A stretch of DNA of 64,000 nucleotides from Leptoclinus maculatus (lineage: Eukaryota; Chordata; Actinopteri; Perciformes; Stichaeidae), in NCBI GenBank assembly GCA_032191485.1, contig JAVDOI010000010.1, forward strand, positions 5,961,808 to 6,025,807, in the 5' to 3' direction. Below the pieces are notes generated by a model, which was not told the DNA's origin, searched no databases, and saw nothing but the letters and a program-made list of their open reading frames with translations. This document shows positions 15,917 through 28,567 of this stretch, in pieces. Position 1 is the stretch's first letter. Each line of letters starts with the position of its first letter. The translations under genes were made by a program, and so were the position numbers.

Positions 15917-18554
15917 AAATCATCTACTGTTTTCACTTATGTAATTCCCTTTAAAGGCAGCAGGTGGCACCAGATTCTTTACAGTAGATTGCATTATGGA
16001 CTAATACAATTCAGGCATTAGGTGTATATTCAGACCATAGAGCGTAGGTTTTCTCCACTAGCACTGAAAAACTTGTGTGTCTGTGTATATATATATATAT
16101 TGTTGTTGAACAAGTTATCCTCACCCCAGTATTCCCTTTTTGTTTCCTACAGGATTCTTTGAGATGAAGATGAAGTATGATGAAAGTGACAATGCTCTTG
16201 TCAGAGCATCCAGAGCTATGACTGACACCGTCACTGGCTTCCTGGGTAAAGCTGTTTAATAGTTGATTTTTACTTGTCATTGTCATAATCTCTTATGATT
16301 GTCCCGGCCAAACTAATCTACAATGTAACTGATAAATTGTTCCCAAAACAGAATAGACCACCTATCCTGAAATGTCATGTCCATTTAAACAATATGTGAA
16401 AATACTTTGGCTATTGCAACGTAGTTCCGGTAGTTTTAACAAAACAAGCAGACATAAACATGTTTGCCCATTTCAACCATAGTAACTGTTGATTTCCAAA
16501 ATAAAACCTGCCGTTTAAGAACATTTTTCCAAAGTAGAGAGTGAGTGGTAGACAATAACAAACATGGTCCATGTTGTGGCCCGTTTTATGGATAAATGTG
16601 GGTATTGCAGAGACGTACGATACAAACTCACGTTTGTTAACGTCCCATCTATAGTATCGACTGATCTATTTGTTGTTGATGTTGTCGGTGTTTGTTTTCC
16701 AGGTGGTCTTTTTTCTAAAACGGAGATGTCCGAGGTGCTGACACAGATCGTGAAGGCAGACCCCACCTTTGACAAAGACGCTTTCCTCAAACAGTGTGAG
16801 AAAGACATCATCCCGAACATACTGGAGGTAAACAGACGCCTCTACTGTCTCAGTTTGTCCTCGACTACACTGCTCTCTTTGCTCAATACCTGAGGGTACT
16901 TCACAAAGGAGTTCAGGAAAAGAGTTACTGATGAAGGTCTTGCTTCAATAAAAGTGAAATTATATATTATTATTATAAATTAATTTGTGTTGGAATTAGT
17001 CAAATCAGGCTGGAGCTGTCAGATTTTAAAGCTGAGCAGCAAAAGACGTAATTAGAATTATTGATGATGGGGAAACACTCAAAACAGAGCTGATGATGCA
17101 GTTAAAAGCATATAATAATGACAAAAGACATACATTTCTAGTTTAAATGAACCTGGAAATCAATTGTCACTCACATGAGTTTGAATAGTTATGTAAACGC
17201 ACTGAGTTTGGTGTTATGGAATGTAAATCTGACATTAAGACTACAAGACAATGGAAATAGGCAGGATTTAACAAAGAGAGTTTGGTCCACTGGTTCAGCT
17301 CACTTTGTGAAACCTTCTGATGTAGTAAACAATCAACGTTGACACAGTGTCGCTGTTCTTTCTGCAGGCTATGATGCGTGGAGAGCTGGACGTATTGAAA
17401 GACTGGTGCTATGAAGCTGTAAGTCGTATGCTGCCGCCGCTACATTTAGTATAAAAGCAAACTCGAAATAAATACAGCAGAGACGGTGAAATGTTTTTTT
17501 TTAATTTCTTAAGTCTGACCTCAAACCAGCTGCATCTCTTTATTTAGTTTTATATCTTGTAATATATTTACGTCTCTTTCTCAGTGTTCTGATGTATTTG
17601 CAAAATGAAATAGAAATAGAAGCCTTCACTAACAGGGAACTACTATGTTGGTCTGTCCACTTTAGTTGATATACAAATATGTGTGAAGCTTCATTTCATG
17701 CCAAATGTGTTTTTATTTACCTGCCCTCAGACGTACAGTCAGCTGGCTCACCCCATCCAGCAGGCCAGAGCTCTGGGGCTGCTCTTCCAGTCCAAAATCC
17801 TGGACATTGATAACATAGATGTAAGTGCTCGTACACCAGCCATCACACGCATTGCGTCATACTTTACTGTGTTCTGAAATTTCTAAAGCAGTATCTGTTA
17901 TTATTGTTTCTTCCCTTTTGTGATGTTCTCATTTAATGTGTTTGTTCGTCGTCTTCTCCTGTGCTGTAGCTGGCGATGGGTAAGATGATGGACCAGGGCC
18001 CGGTCCTGATCATCACCTTCCAGGCTCAGGTCGTTATGGTGATCCGCAGCCCCAAAGGAGACATTGTGGAAGGAGATCCGGTCAGTAGACTCGTGATCAC
18101 TTGTGCCAGAATAGTGAATCTGATATAATCAGAGACATTTCAGGGAAGTGAAATTACTCAAATGGCTGAAATTATATCAGCACTCCTCAACACGTGTCTG
18201 TTTTTCATGTAGCAATAGGGATCTAATACAGTAAGATTTAACATGCTGATAACGATAGATAGCTCATGTGAATAAAAACATGTTGCATCTAGTCTGTCCA
18301 GCAAGTTGCATCATACATCCTGACAGACATTTAAATGGGTTGTGGTTGTTCACCTAGTCCTGATATGTGACCTCTCCTTACGGTCTCTACGGTACTGACC
18401 CTGTGCTCTCCTCCTCCTCCTCCTCCCCCAACAGGAGAAGGTGATGAGGATGATGCATGTTTGGGCGTTGTGTCGTGACCAGGAGGAGCTGAACCCCAAC
18501 GCAGCCTGGAGACTCCTGGACATCTCCGCCTCCAGCACGGAGCAGGCCCTCTAG
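11467..18554 (+). CDS. timm44: TIMM44, matrix-side subunit of the TIM23 import motor
   Basis: Thirteen exons read in frame: 11467-11496, 13110-13214, 13449-13613, 13749-13829, 13998-14147, 14816-14949, 15044-15129, 16153-16245, 16703-16827, 17368-17418, 17731-17820, 17970-18080 and 18435-18554. They give 446 residues (human about 452). The N-terminus is arginine-rich and low in acidic residues, as expected of a mitochondrial presequence (roughly residues 1-45). Exons 3-5 encode the charged helical region that recruits mtHsp70, with GFFGEFVDNLRQEF near its start. Residues about 290-440 form the Tim44 C-terminal domain, with TYSQLAHPIQQA, AMGKMMDQGPVLIITFQAQ and the end RLLDISASSTEQAL. Known role: tethers mtHsp70 to the TIM23 channel and binds cardiolipin at the inner membrane. 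Intron 7 holds a transposon-like insertion. AATAAA at 19613-19618 is the likely first poly(A) signal. Confidence 0.96.
12188..12450. repeat. Possible SINE-like segment in timm44 intron 1
   Basis: The segment near 12188-12268 contains a TTGGTAAGGGC run followed about 45 bp later by GTGTTTGGGTCCGCGAG. These are spaced like degenerate pol III A and B boxes. No tail or flanking duplication could be confirmed, so this is only a candidate tRNA-derived SINE. The minus-strand ORF over it is probably chance. Confidence 0.25.
15182..15880. mobile_element. Non-autonomous DNA transposon with hAT-like ends in timm44 intron 7
   Basis: The 5' end reads GTGCTGGGCAA and the 3' end reads TTGCCCAGCAC, a perfect 11-bp terminal inverted repeat about 700 bp apart. 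Subterminal motifs rich in GCGTTAACGC and TTAATCGCGATTA are present near both ends. Flanks are AT dinucleotide runs on both sides, so the target duplication cannot be defined. No transposase is encoded. The superfamily is inferred from the end sequence only. Confidence 0.65.
15883..15914. repeat. (AT)n tract next to the intron 7 transposon
   Basis: A short pure AT dinucleotide run immediately 3' of the inverted repeat. A shorter TATATATAT run lies at the 5' side, so the element seems to have inserted into, or duplicated, an AT repeat. Confidence 0.8.
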
Positions 18555-19640
18555 GAGGAGAGCAGGTGAAAAGGCAGACATGAGACACGCAAACTGTGAA
18601 GGAGGGAAGAGACACAAGGACGTGCCTGGAACACCTGCACGTACTGTCTCACACACACACACACACACATGCATTTACATCTGAGGGCAGAGTGCACCCA
18701 TGCTCCTGTGTCATGCCAGAGACTGCGTTTGTGCACAGAGGATTTATGTGCACATGTCAATTCATCCCCTCTACGGTGCGAAGACATACATGAACATAGT
18801 GATAAACTACCGGTATATGATCTATCCACAGAAAACTGTGCGTCCACCAATATGTGCGCGTTGTCTTTTGCACTGGTTCGCTCGGCGTTTGGGTTTCCAG
18901 GTGGAGAGTGAATACAGAACACTTCTATTCATTTCCGGATGGATGGAACCAACTTCTTCAACAACTGGCTAAAAGAGGAGCCCGTGTCATTCCCATGATC
19001 GTTTCATCCAGCGGTACGGTCCATCCACACCAGGCCGGTGGCTACATCCAAGAAGATGATCGGTGGAAGACAATAGACATCGCACCTGTGACTTTGCCTG
19101 CTGCTCTCGAGAGGGACGACTGAAGCCTCAAACTAGATTTAATGTCGCCACTGTCTTTGTCAAATAATATAAACGGGAAATTAGAATTTGGGCAGAGGCA
19201 TGGAGCCTTGTTGCAACAACCAAAAAAAGCTAAGTGTCAGCATGAGAGACCGTGTTAATCAAGGCAATCACGCTTCAAGTTAAAGGGGCACTCCACCAAC
19301 TTTACACATGCAGATCGGTTTACTTGTCACACGGAGTTTACTCCTGTGAAAAACAGCTGTGTGTTGTCATCTGTGGCTCTGAAGGGAGTTTCTTTAAATC
19401 GGATAAATTAGCCCCGATGATGTCATCAGTTACCACAGGTTAGACTTCACATTTTTAACAAAAAGCCTGTGTTACAAATTTGGGATGTGGACTTTGAAAG
19501 AAATGAGCATTTACCAGGAAGGGTCTAACGAAAGACTGAGTTGCATTATGGGAAACATAGGATTCATTGTTATGTAAATGGTCGAAGTTTTCTTTTTCGA
19601 GACCAAATTACCAATAAAATAAATGCATTCTTAAAGAAGT
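18555..19640 (+). other. timm44: Probable 3' UTR of timm44
   Basis: It follows the timm44 stop codon and has several unrelated short ORFs but no conserved domain. It includes a short (AC)n run near 18650-18668. AATAAA at 19613-19618 gives a 3' UTR of about 1.1 kb. Further unassigned unique sequence continues to 20613. Confidence 0.5.
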
Positions 19641-20613
19641 CTACCATTGTCGCCAAAATTCCACTGTGGTTGTTTCTTCTTGGTTCCTGCTGGCTTTCAC
19701 ATCAGAACCTTATTGAAACTTGAAAAGTACATCAAGTCAGACAGGTTTGAACCGTATTACATGTATGTAATGACCTGTGTAGTCGGGGTCCATGTTGTCG
19801 TGTGTGTACTGTAGCTCAGAGCGCCCAATGTACCTGTGAAACCACAAGCAACTGGAGAAAACGTGTCCTTATGTTTGTGTTTGAAAGGCAGCACATGTTT
19901 CCTCAGGTTGCTGTGCATCAGGCTCCCAGTCACTGTATATCCACTCTCAATAAGAACTGCATTGTATCTACATATAAGCTCTCAACTCCTTGTAAATATA
20001 TTAAATGTTGAGTACTGCTTCTTTATAAGAGTGAGCGGGGCCACATTCAAATATGTCTTTTTGGCATCTTTATGGTTTGATGATCATTTGCCATCTCATG
20101 TTTTATACTTTCCAGCTGTTTGTTTTACTAAAAATGTTTGGTTTACTGTTGCTGAAGATGAAAACTTGAATGAATAAGCACATTACTGTACCCGTTGTGT
20201 TGACTGACTTTGACATTTTTACTGTGTGACCACGTGGGTCTCTGCTCGCATGTCCCTGAGGATTGAACACATGATTGTACTGTAACTCTCTTTACTTGAC
20301 TATTCAATTAATCTACAGAAAAGTCCATAGTTGTGAAGAGAAGTTGATAAATATATTTAGTGCCTAGAATATACCGCCATCATTTGAGCATGTTTTGTTT
20401 GTATAACAGTTCATTCATGGCCAAAGCATGTGATGTGAGATGGTGTGTTACAGACTAGATTCCATGAGTAGATGGTCACACCGCGCTCAAGGAACAGTCC
20501 TGTGTCGTGGTTTTCTTCACTCCTGAGGGATGAGAAGAAAAATTGTTGGCAATTCTTTCAATTATAAAACTCAAACAGATGAGAGGATTCATTAAGGAGA
20601 GACGAGGTGAACA

Positions 20614-20621
20614 GGTTAGAA
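20614..20621. repeat. Left 8-bp target-site duplication (GGTTAGAA)
   Basis: It is identical to 21707-21714 and exactly abuts the inverted repeat of the hAT-like element. Confidence 0.85.
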
Positions 20622-20849
20622 CAGTGGCGGCTGGTGGAAAATGTTCTTGGTAGGGCTGTGCCACATCCAATCAATTTCAGCAAACATCCCAGAATGATTT
20701 AATGCAAACAAATTAAGGTATCAAACGCGCATTACTACTTTGCAGTTAAATATTTAACATTTATTCCAACACGAAAAAAAGCAGTAAATAACACTTTCAC
20801 AAACACGTCAGGACATCTTATTTTAGTCACCCTCACAGGGAGTTCAGTA

Positions 20850-20990
20850 TAATATAATATATATAACATATAATAATATTCTGTATAATATAATAATATA
20901 TATATATATATCATATAATATTCTGTATAATATAATAATATATATATCATATAATATTCTGTATAATATAATAATATATATGTCATATTC
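20850..20990. repeat. AT-rich tandem repeat inside the hAT-like element
   Basis: Units containing CATATAATATTCTGTATAAT recur about three times with variable AT runs between them. Confidence 0.7.
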
Positions 20991-21547
20991 TGTCCCCGTT
21001 GTTTTAAAAAGATAAATAAGTTATTATCATGACGTCATCCAGCTAGTCAAACCTGTCTGGTGTACAGCTAGTAGAGAAGCTTCATGTACTGCTTCTCTTT
21101 CCTGCTAGTCTGCTGTCTGATTGTGAGGTCAGGCTGATCTGGGATCAGCTCTTTCAGTAGTTTCTCCTCTCAGTTCTCCTCTCAAACGGGTCTTGGAGGA
21201 GTAGTGCTCGCGCTGGCGCTCTCCTGTAGAGACTTCTCCTGACGAGAACGCGCAGCTTGGGGCAGGAAAAAAACTGCCCCAAGCTGAATCTATTTGAGGA
21301 CGCTGATTGGCTGAATTGTATGTCACTCATTTATATCTTTACTCAGCATTGGCTAAACTGCTTTATAGACCCGCCTCTTTGGGGCAGTTTTTCCAGCGCC
21401 CCAGCCAGCTGAGACGTGCACACACAGAGAGGAAGAGCAGACAGGCAGAGAGGACAAGCAGGAAAAGCATATATTTACCGCAGATATCATATTTTACACA
21501 TATTACTGGGTGATTCCATGTTTCAAAAACACAAATATTGACAATTT

Positions 21548-21650
21548 GTATAGTTTATTTTTATTTTAAATTTTATTTTTATTTATATTTTTATTTTTAT
21601 TTTTATTTTTATTTTTATTTTTATTTTTATTTTTATTTTTATTTTTATTT
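21548..21650. repeat. (TTTTTA)n hexanucleotide microsatellite
   Basis: About 100 bp of ATTTTT units near the right end of the hAT-like element. Confidence 0.85.
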
Positions 21651-21706
21651 TTTGTAGCTCTAGGGGGGGCGGCGCCCTAGCGCCCTCTATGGACCAGCCG
21701 CCACTG

Positions 21707-21714
21707 GGTTAGAA
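21707..21714. repeat. Right 8-bp target-site duplication (GGTTAGAA)
   Basis: Perfect copy of 20614-20621. Confidence 0.85.
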
Positions 21715-24700
21715 GATTTCACTAATAAACTTCCTCAGTCAATTACTTACATTAAGACAATTATTTATATATAAGTGTTTCAATATGCAAATTAGGTATT
21801 GTCCTATCAAATATGTGCTAATTTAAATCAAGTTAAAACATGTCAAATGTTTTTACTGAGGCACTTTTGGATATCTCTTTGTATCACTCCATAAATCCTA
21901 ACAGCCATTAAAAAAATAAGCCAAATTGCCATGTTTTTAGAAATAAAATGCTATATAAACCAGTCTATGATTGATATATATATATAAACCCCTCTATGAA
22001 AAAAATCTGAATATATTTAGGATTGAAACTGGAAGGTCTGTTGTGTGTACCGGCTACTGAAGAGATTTCTGGCTCAGAGAAAACGGCCTTTAAACTACAG
22101 GTGAATAGGGTAAAATATTTTAAATTAATAGATATCACTACAAAAATACCTCAGTTAATTACTTACAATCATTTTTTTTTTTTTTTATTAAAAGTTTTTG
22201 GGAAATTCTATGTTTGAAATGCAAACGAGGCGTTATCTAATGCTACAGACGAAAATAAACAAAGTGTAGCAAAGTCAACACCTAAATATGTAATTTGGAT
22301 GTTTTCTTTCCTCTAGTCTGAAAGAAGAAGTTATAGAAGCAAAACAGCCCAGAATCTCAACAATGAAAAACATGTGTTGCGTGTGTCATGCGTGACGCTG
22401 TGAAGGGAGAGACTTTGTGAGAAACCTGTGGCAGTACTTAATCATAAAACACTGTGATTCAGTCAGAGCATGGAGTCGACCTTACCTGCTCACAGCTGGT
22501 CTATAGCAATATATCTCAACAAGTATTGGTCAGATGAAATATGGTTAAGAAAAAATAGATTCATGAGTTTTTCTATTTTTATCCAGCAATGTGTCTGTCA
22601 GCAGAATAAAGGGTGCTGTGTTGTGATTCCCTTCGTACAAGCTTCCTTAGAGTCAGCAGCTTTGTATGTTTTGTGTGTGTTTGTGCTCACAAGAGAAAAT
22701 TAAACTCTGCACGTTCTGTGTGTCCTTTGTTTTCTCATTTCGAAACTGACAAGCTTTGATAGATGTCCATGGATCTGGCCATTGACGATGGTTGATAAAC
22801 CTATGGATTTGGTAGTATAGGGATGATAGATCAGGCTTTAAACAACGAGTGCCTATAGATCCACACACGGCCAATACAGCAGACCTCATCCCATAGCTGT
22901 CTGTTGTGATGAATGACGGGGGACGTCCTTTGTTTCTCCAAAGGTTACTCGCTTCTCTTGACAGCGACCGAAGCCTACTGAGGGTTGATTCCTCTGTCAT
23001 CTAAGCTCAATGAAAGTTAATCCTTGTCAGTTAATGGCATCTATCAAGTTTCATTTATGTTAGGCACAAGTTAACAGTAAAAAAAAACATTTCAATTGCA
23101 GCATATGTTGAGAGCATTCTTCCGGAAAAAGTCCATGTTTTGCCCTCCGAGCAATGAGCACTCTTATGGTACCGATTGAATGGAGATTAATGCACCAACG
23201 TAACAGCCTGGAGGCCGAGCAGTCCTCTCCTTTATCTACTTTTTAATCACAGTATGTTCTTGGAGGCACACTGCTATCATGTATACACCAAGCTGTGCTC
23301 TGGTTTACATAATAAAAAGGCTTTAAGTGCAGTGTATGCCGCAACATCCGACCATTATGTAAGCAGCTATCAAACTGTTTAAATGTCATTAAACCGACTA
23401 ATATCGAACTATTCCTGTAAATATCAATACCATCTATTTAATCATAATTACTAGACAATTTTGAACAGAACAGGTTAATATATAACTTTCTCTGCATTTG
23501 TAAAAACTGTTATGTGTTTACCGTGTTATGACAAGGGCTGCCTAAAAGGATAAAACCAGGGCAACAGAGGCTTAAGGGCACCACACACACCAGGTTTGAG
23601 TTAATCAGACTCACCTGCTGTCATGGGTCCAGGCATCCTGTCGCGGTGACCTGAGTCGGCTCGCTGAACCACAGCTTGACCTCTCAGTGTACCATCTGTA
23701 ACAACAAGGGTGATAGCGATGAAAATGTTGAATTTCATAACCTTGCAGGCTGGAGACCTTTATCAATTAAGTCCCCAGTAGGCGGCCTGCTGGAGCACTG
23801 CTCAGTGTGATTTGATTACGATCCCCTTCAGGACAGCGTGACTATCCACTGACGATTAATTAAACCTTCGGGGACATCCCATGCGTCCTCAGGCAGGGAG
23901 GATGAGGATGTGTACGTACTGCAATCTGTCCCAGTGTTTGTACAGTTTTAATTGAATTCATTAATATCTTCTCACAGTGAGTATCTGGAGCTGAGCCACA
24001 GGTGCAGTCAGGTTGCTCCACTTGTTCTGTTTCACATCATGACCGCATCATTTCTTGCAGTTCAGCAAAACGTCCAATGCAGTCTGACGTTAGATTTAAC
24101 TAAATCATCTTATACAACTGGCAGTAATGAGGAAGTCTTCCACCAAGCATGTGCAATCTCCAGGCCTTCCTTTGTAAAGTGCACTTTATTAATGTTTTGT
24201 CTCGACCTTCTGTTTTCCAGAGAAATCATCAAGTCAACATCTTGTTCTATATCTGATTTAATTTTGTTCTAAACTAATTAGTGTTTAATAGAATTACTAC
24301 TAACTACACAGCGCAGTAAACCTGGAGGGTGATCAGTCGTGTTGTGGGTCCCCACAATCGATCCAAAGTCAACAACAATACTATATAACATCTCTAAACT
24401 GTCTTCATTTTGGGGGCTTTTCATAGCTACCTGATCAACTGCATGAAATGCTATTTTATTTAAAAAGAGCAGTTATTCTAAGGGTATTTCTCACAAAACT
24501 ACTTTATTCTATTTATGCTGTTTTAAAACTCTCTCCACGCTTCCAGGAATAATGGTGGAGAATAACTGAATCCCGGTGAAAAAATACCAGGGTTAGAAAC
24601 ACTGTAATCAGCCTAGAAATGTGTAAATAAAACTCAAAATTGCCAGAAAGAAATACAGACGACTTTAATATCCTCAGTGAAACTACGACCCTCTATACTG

Positions 24701-25140
24701 TCATTACATTTCCTTCATCACATTTGTCTTTTGATATCTCTCAGTCCAAACTAACGTAAGAACTCCACTGTATAATTCATGTGATCATCTTTATTTAAAT
24801 AGCCCAAAATTACAAATCTCACCCGTATAATTTGTAAACTTCAACAGGAAAAGTAAGTGTGAAACTAGTTATAAGCAAGCAAAGTATTAACTGCTTCAGT
24901 TTTTTCTTTGCACCTGTCAACCAATACGTTTCGGTGCACAAACTTTGTTTGATGTTATAGGATTTTATAAGATTATTCTCTCTTTTGAAGTAAACAACCA
25001 TACAACTCATATTGGCTGCGTGGCTACCAGGGCCCCTCAGTGTCCATGCCCTCACACACTCCTCTTACATAATGCAAAAGCCACTCATGGCTCCCGGCGC
25101 TTCACTCATCCAAACGAACAGATTATGTGTGCAGTCCGTA
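21715..25140. other. Intergenic stretch between timm44 and ctxn1
   Basis: No recognised gene. About 22240-22352 resembles 10745-10860, so part of this stretch is probably a dispersed repeat. The minus-strand ORF at 22653-23000 (115 residues) has no domain I recognise. A possible isolated exon on the minus strand lies at 23615-23695. Confidence 0.4.
23615..23695 (-). other. Candidate isolated 81-bp exon, function unknown
   Basis: On the minus strand this segment has a pyrimidine-leading acceptor (TTGTTGTTACAG) and a strong donor (GCAG followed by GTGAGT). It is exactly 81 bp, so it preserves frame, and two of its three frames are open. One frame reads GTLRGQAVVQRADSGHRDR. I recognise no family and no partner exons were found. 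It may be an exon of a non-coding RNA, an exon of an unassembled gene, or chance. Confidence 0.25.
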
Positions 25141-25151
25141 CAGGGGGCAGG

Positions 25152-25378
25152 CATATAAGTGGGCTGCGAGGTGGGGCGGATCCCTCAAACAGCACGGACT
25201 TAAAGCTCCAGTAAAGCAGAGGAGGTTGCTGCAGGACGTGACAGAGATCAGACCTGAAGCTCAGCGTGCAGGCAGAGCGAGCCCGGAGCTGTCTGCAGTG
25301 CTGAACGGCTGCTGCTGCTGCTGCAGGATCTTCATCATCATCACTCTGTGTTTCTCAGTACATGTCCTCACCTGTGAA
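25152..25378 (+). promoter_or_regulatory. ctxn1: TATA-box promoter and probable non-coding exon 1 of ctxn1
   Basis: TATAAG at 25154-25159 sits in a GC-richer setting. About 25-30 bp downstream begins a GC-rich stretch that ends in a good donor (CTGTGAA followed by GTAAGT, GT at 25379). The only downstream plus-strand gene is ctxn1, whose coding sequence lies in a single exon 3.2 kb away. This is inferred to be its TATA-driven first exon. A run of CTG codon-like triplets occurs near 25310-25324. Confidence 0.5.
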
Positions 25379-28300
25379 GTAAGTTCTCTAATCTTATCAT
25401 CCTATAGTTTGTCATTGTGTGAACTTTTGTATGTAGACAGAGTGGAACTTAGAACTTCATGTCCATTGAATTGGAAATATGTACAACATTGTTGGTTCAC
25501 CCTTCTGTGAAAAATTCATTCAAATTCAATGTTTTTAAATCAAGAGATATTTATCCACAGATATCCCTTGTTTAGACTGGGGTGATCCATTGTGCTTCAT
25601 TCCATAGATTGACGAGGCACCAAAATTTAGAACGGTTCTCGTTGAATTAAGGACGAGTTAATTCTGTTCTTGGAGCAAATCTTCACACTATAAAGGCGAT
25701 CTACCCACTGCATGATGTTCATCTCTTGTCCTGCATTATAAGGACATAATAAACGTTTAAGTTCCAGACGGTCGCAATAGAAGCTTTATAAAGAAGATGA
25801 ATGAAAGCTCTCCTGTTAAACTCTTTTAACAGCAGTTAAACAAAAGTTCTTTGACTCTTCATTCATTAATGTGATCAAGAAATCTTATTGCTTTTCACCA
25901 CAAGAATAAACATCAAACTACAGAAAGTCTTTGGGGTGATATAATCAGAGATCACTTCCCAGCAGGGATTAAAAAAAAAGATGGAGTCAACAGCATTGTG
26001 AAGTATGAAGTTATTTATCTAACATTTTTAGATAGCGTTCAATCAGAAACGTCAGACGACAGAGAGCTCATTGCTTCAACTACAGATATTTGGCTTTGTT
26101 TACCGTGACAGCCCCACATTCAGGGTTTACTCTCGACAACATCCTTTCACCCTGTTATTAGGAGAAGTCCTTGACATTTTCAAAGCTGCTGTCATAATCC
26201 ACAGGTATAAATGGGAGGTATTACGGCCACGAGAGACACCATATGTTACTGCTCTGTCCTCAGAATTCACTGGCCTGGCTGTTTGACATTTTTCTCTCTT
26301 TCATTGCCGTTTTTTAAATGTAAAACTGTGATTCTGTGACATTTGTCCACATTTTACTTTCAACCTGGACTCCAGAATAGCTCAAAGTATTTCTTCTGTA
26401 TGTGTAAATCAGACGTGGTCCCCCACAGTGTGATTTATCTGCTGCTTAGGAACCAAAGCAAGTCTCTCAATGAGGATCGATGAGCCATGAAATTGATGTT
26501 GCTCATTCTTTTATATTCTTTAAAGCTGTATTTGTTTTTCTCCTCAAAGAGACCAGTTTCTCCAATCCTCTGTGGTGTTTGTGTCAGGATGACCTTGGAT
26601 AAACTGCTTTTGAAAGGCCATCTTTAATGGAGCCAAATATCTGCAGAGTTTGCTCGTGAATAAGAATAAGTTTGTGATACAAAAACGTGTTTTGTTTGAC
26701 TTCCTCAGTATCCCTCCCCTACTTTATATTCTGCCAATGTAGCATCGAGAAAAACTGTCAAGTAAATTTGCAGTGAGCAGCAAAAAATGTTCGATGTGTT
26801 GCGTAACTCACTGTATATTCTGACTAGGCACATTCCCAAAAGGATTTCAGAGGGGAAAAAACTCAATAACTTTAAAATCCAGTCTTGTATCACTTTCTTT
26901 CATGTTTTTTGGCAGCTGTAAAAATCAAACTATAAAATGGTCTTTAAAAGCAAGGTAATGCAGACGTTCATGGAAAAAAACATCAAACATCACATTGTTC
27001 AACTTCTATTTTCCAGGTTTAATTAACAGCCTTGTTCTGAGTGGTTTCCACTGACTGACGCTGACTAATGTGTTGTCCTGTTGTGTAAACTTTGCTCTAC
27101 TTCACTCTCTCTCTCGATCATTTAGCTTCCCTATAGACACGCAGCTACCTGAACCGTCCAGCCTGATGTAACCACAGGCCATTTGATAATTGACACTGAG
27201 GCAGGCAGTTTCTTTCATTATGTCTTCAAGTCCCCTATTAAAGCTGCTCTTGGCCCTTAAGTCCCATCATCCAGAGAGCAGGGGAGCTATCAACACGTCT
27301 TTGCGAGGATCAGCGGGGTGGTAAGGAGGGAGACGAAGCCTCCTGGAATAGAATCTGCTGACTAGGGAGTGCACCTACAGCAGGAACTGTCTCTCCACTC
27401 CACGGCCCATTTAAGAGCCCACAGAGAGCGTTTCTGTGAGTGATGCAACTCTCTGAGGGTTATCTCCATATTATTCTCTTCCGTCATCAGTTTGATTTAT
27501 TTATCTTGTACGATGTTGTATTTGAGTTCAAAATAGGGGTAGTGTTTCTGCCTCGTCTCAGTTATTTTTCTCACGAGAAAGATGAGCAGATTGGACATGG
27601 TGTAATAACAGCTTTAAAGTGAGACTGTGCTGACTGGGGTAATGCTGAGTTTGGGCCCCTTGAAAACACCTCCGTCGGGTCCCTGCAAAGTGACAATCTA
27701 TAATCCTTGACATGTTGCAAGGCCTCTCTGAACACCCTGAATCAAATCAGACTTTTCCCTCCATTCAGCAAACTCTGCATGCTGGAAACTCACTCACTCA
27801 TGTTGCGTCTCGTCTTTGTTTTTTCCCCTCAGGTATCTTGAGGAGTGAATCCCCAAATGAACACGTTACTGGTGAATCAAGATATAAAAAATAGCAGCTT
27901 CTTTCAGTAGATCAACAACTCACTGCAACGCGAGCCAAACAATTCGAAGGGGTTCAATACGAAAACCTTTGCTGAAGCACCACAACACGGATCATTTACA
28001 GCCAGCGAGCACTTTGATTGATCGATGGAACATCTCCAGTCACTCGACTGAGATTTATACTTCACTTTGTAAATCCCCATTAGTGACCCTCTAGGGCTGC
28101 TGCTGGATGAAATCAGAAATATTGACAAATGAACTGAGGACTGTACAGATGATCTGAAATTGAAGTAGTGACCTCAGCTTTTGTTTGCTTTTATTAGCTT
28201 TTCTTGAAAGCAAGTGAGTCTAAGTGGAAGAAAGAGAGAGGGACAGTTAAATCTAATTAAACCTCACTGAGCATGCCTCAGCGTGCTGCTCTGCTAACTG

Positions 28301-28567
28301 GAGGGCTTATTCATTTGCACTACTGATTTGCCCCGTGTTTTTTTCCTGCTGGAACCATTTCTTTGCCCTGTGGCTTGTGGGAAACACTGAGTTCAATCTG
28401 TTGACATCTGCCAGATTTCACAATGTGATCCCTCTCTGGGTTTAGAAATCACACTCACTAACAAGGTTGAACCTGCAGGGTTATGCCATTCCTCATAGCT
28501 TCTGACTGCAAAATAAAACGTGTACAGTAAACGATTTCAACCTCCAAAACATTCCCTGACTTCCAAG
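25379..28567 (+). other. ctxn1: Probable ctxn1 intron
   Basis: No coding sequence is supported in this stretch. ORFs of 60-71 residues scattered here have no domain or splice support. The acceptor before the coding exon is not certain. AG sites at about 28478, 28499 and 28567 are all possible. Confidence 0.4.

Larger units (their letters stand above)
20622..21706. mobile_element. hAT-like non-autonomous transposon with intact ends
   Basis: The element is 1085 bp. It starts CAGTGGCGGCTGGT and ends ACCAGCCGCCACTG, except for one mismatching base in the inner part of the repeat. It is flanked by the perfect 8-bp duplication GGTTAGAA, which is diagnostic of hAT-type integration. No transposase domain is visible. 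The interior holds an AT-rich tandem array (about 20850-20990) and a long (TTTTTA)n tract (about 21548-21650). Confidence 0.88.

Noticed and set aside
20828..21000. Regularly spaced AT-rich repeats considered as a CRISPR-like array
   Set aside because: Units and spacers are low-complexity variants of each other inside a eukaryotic transposon. There are no unique spacers and no cas genes.
22653..23000. 115-residue minus-strand ORF
   Set aside because: No domain, no splice partner and ordinary composition. It may be chance, and I could not assign it.
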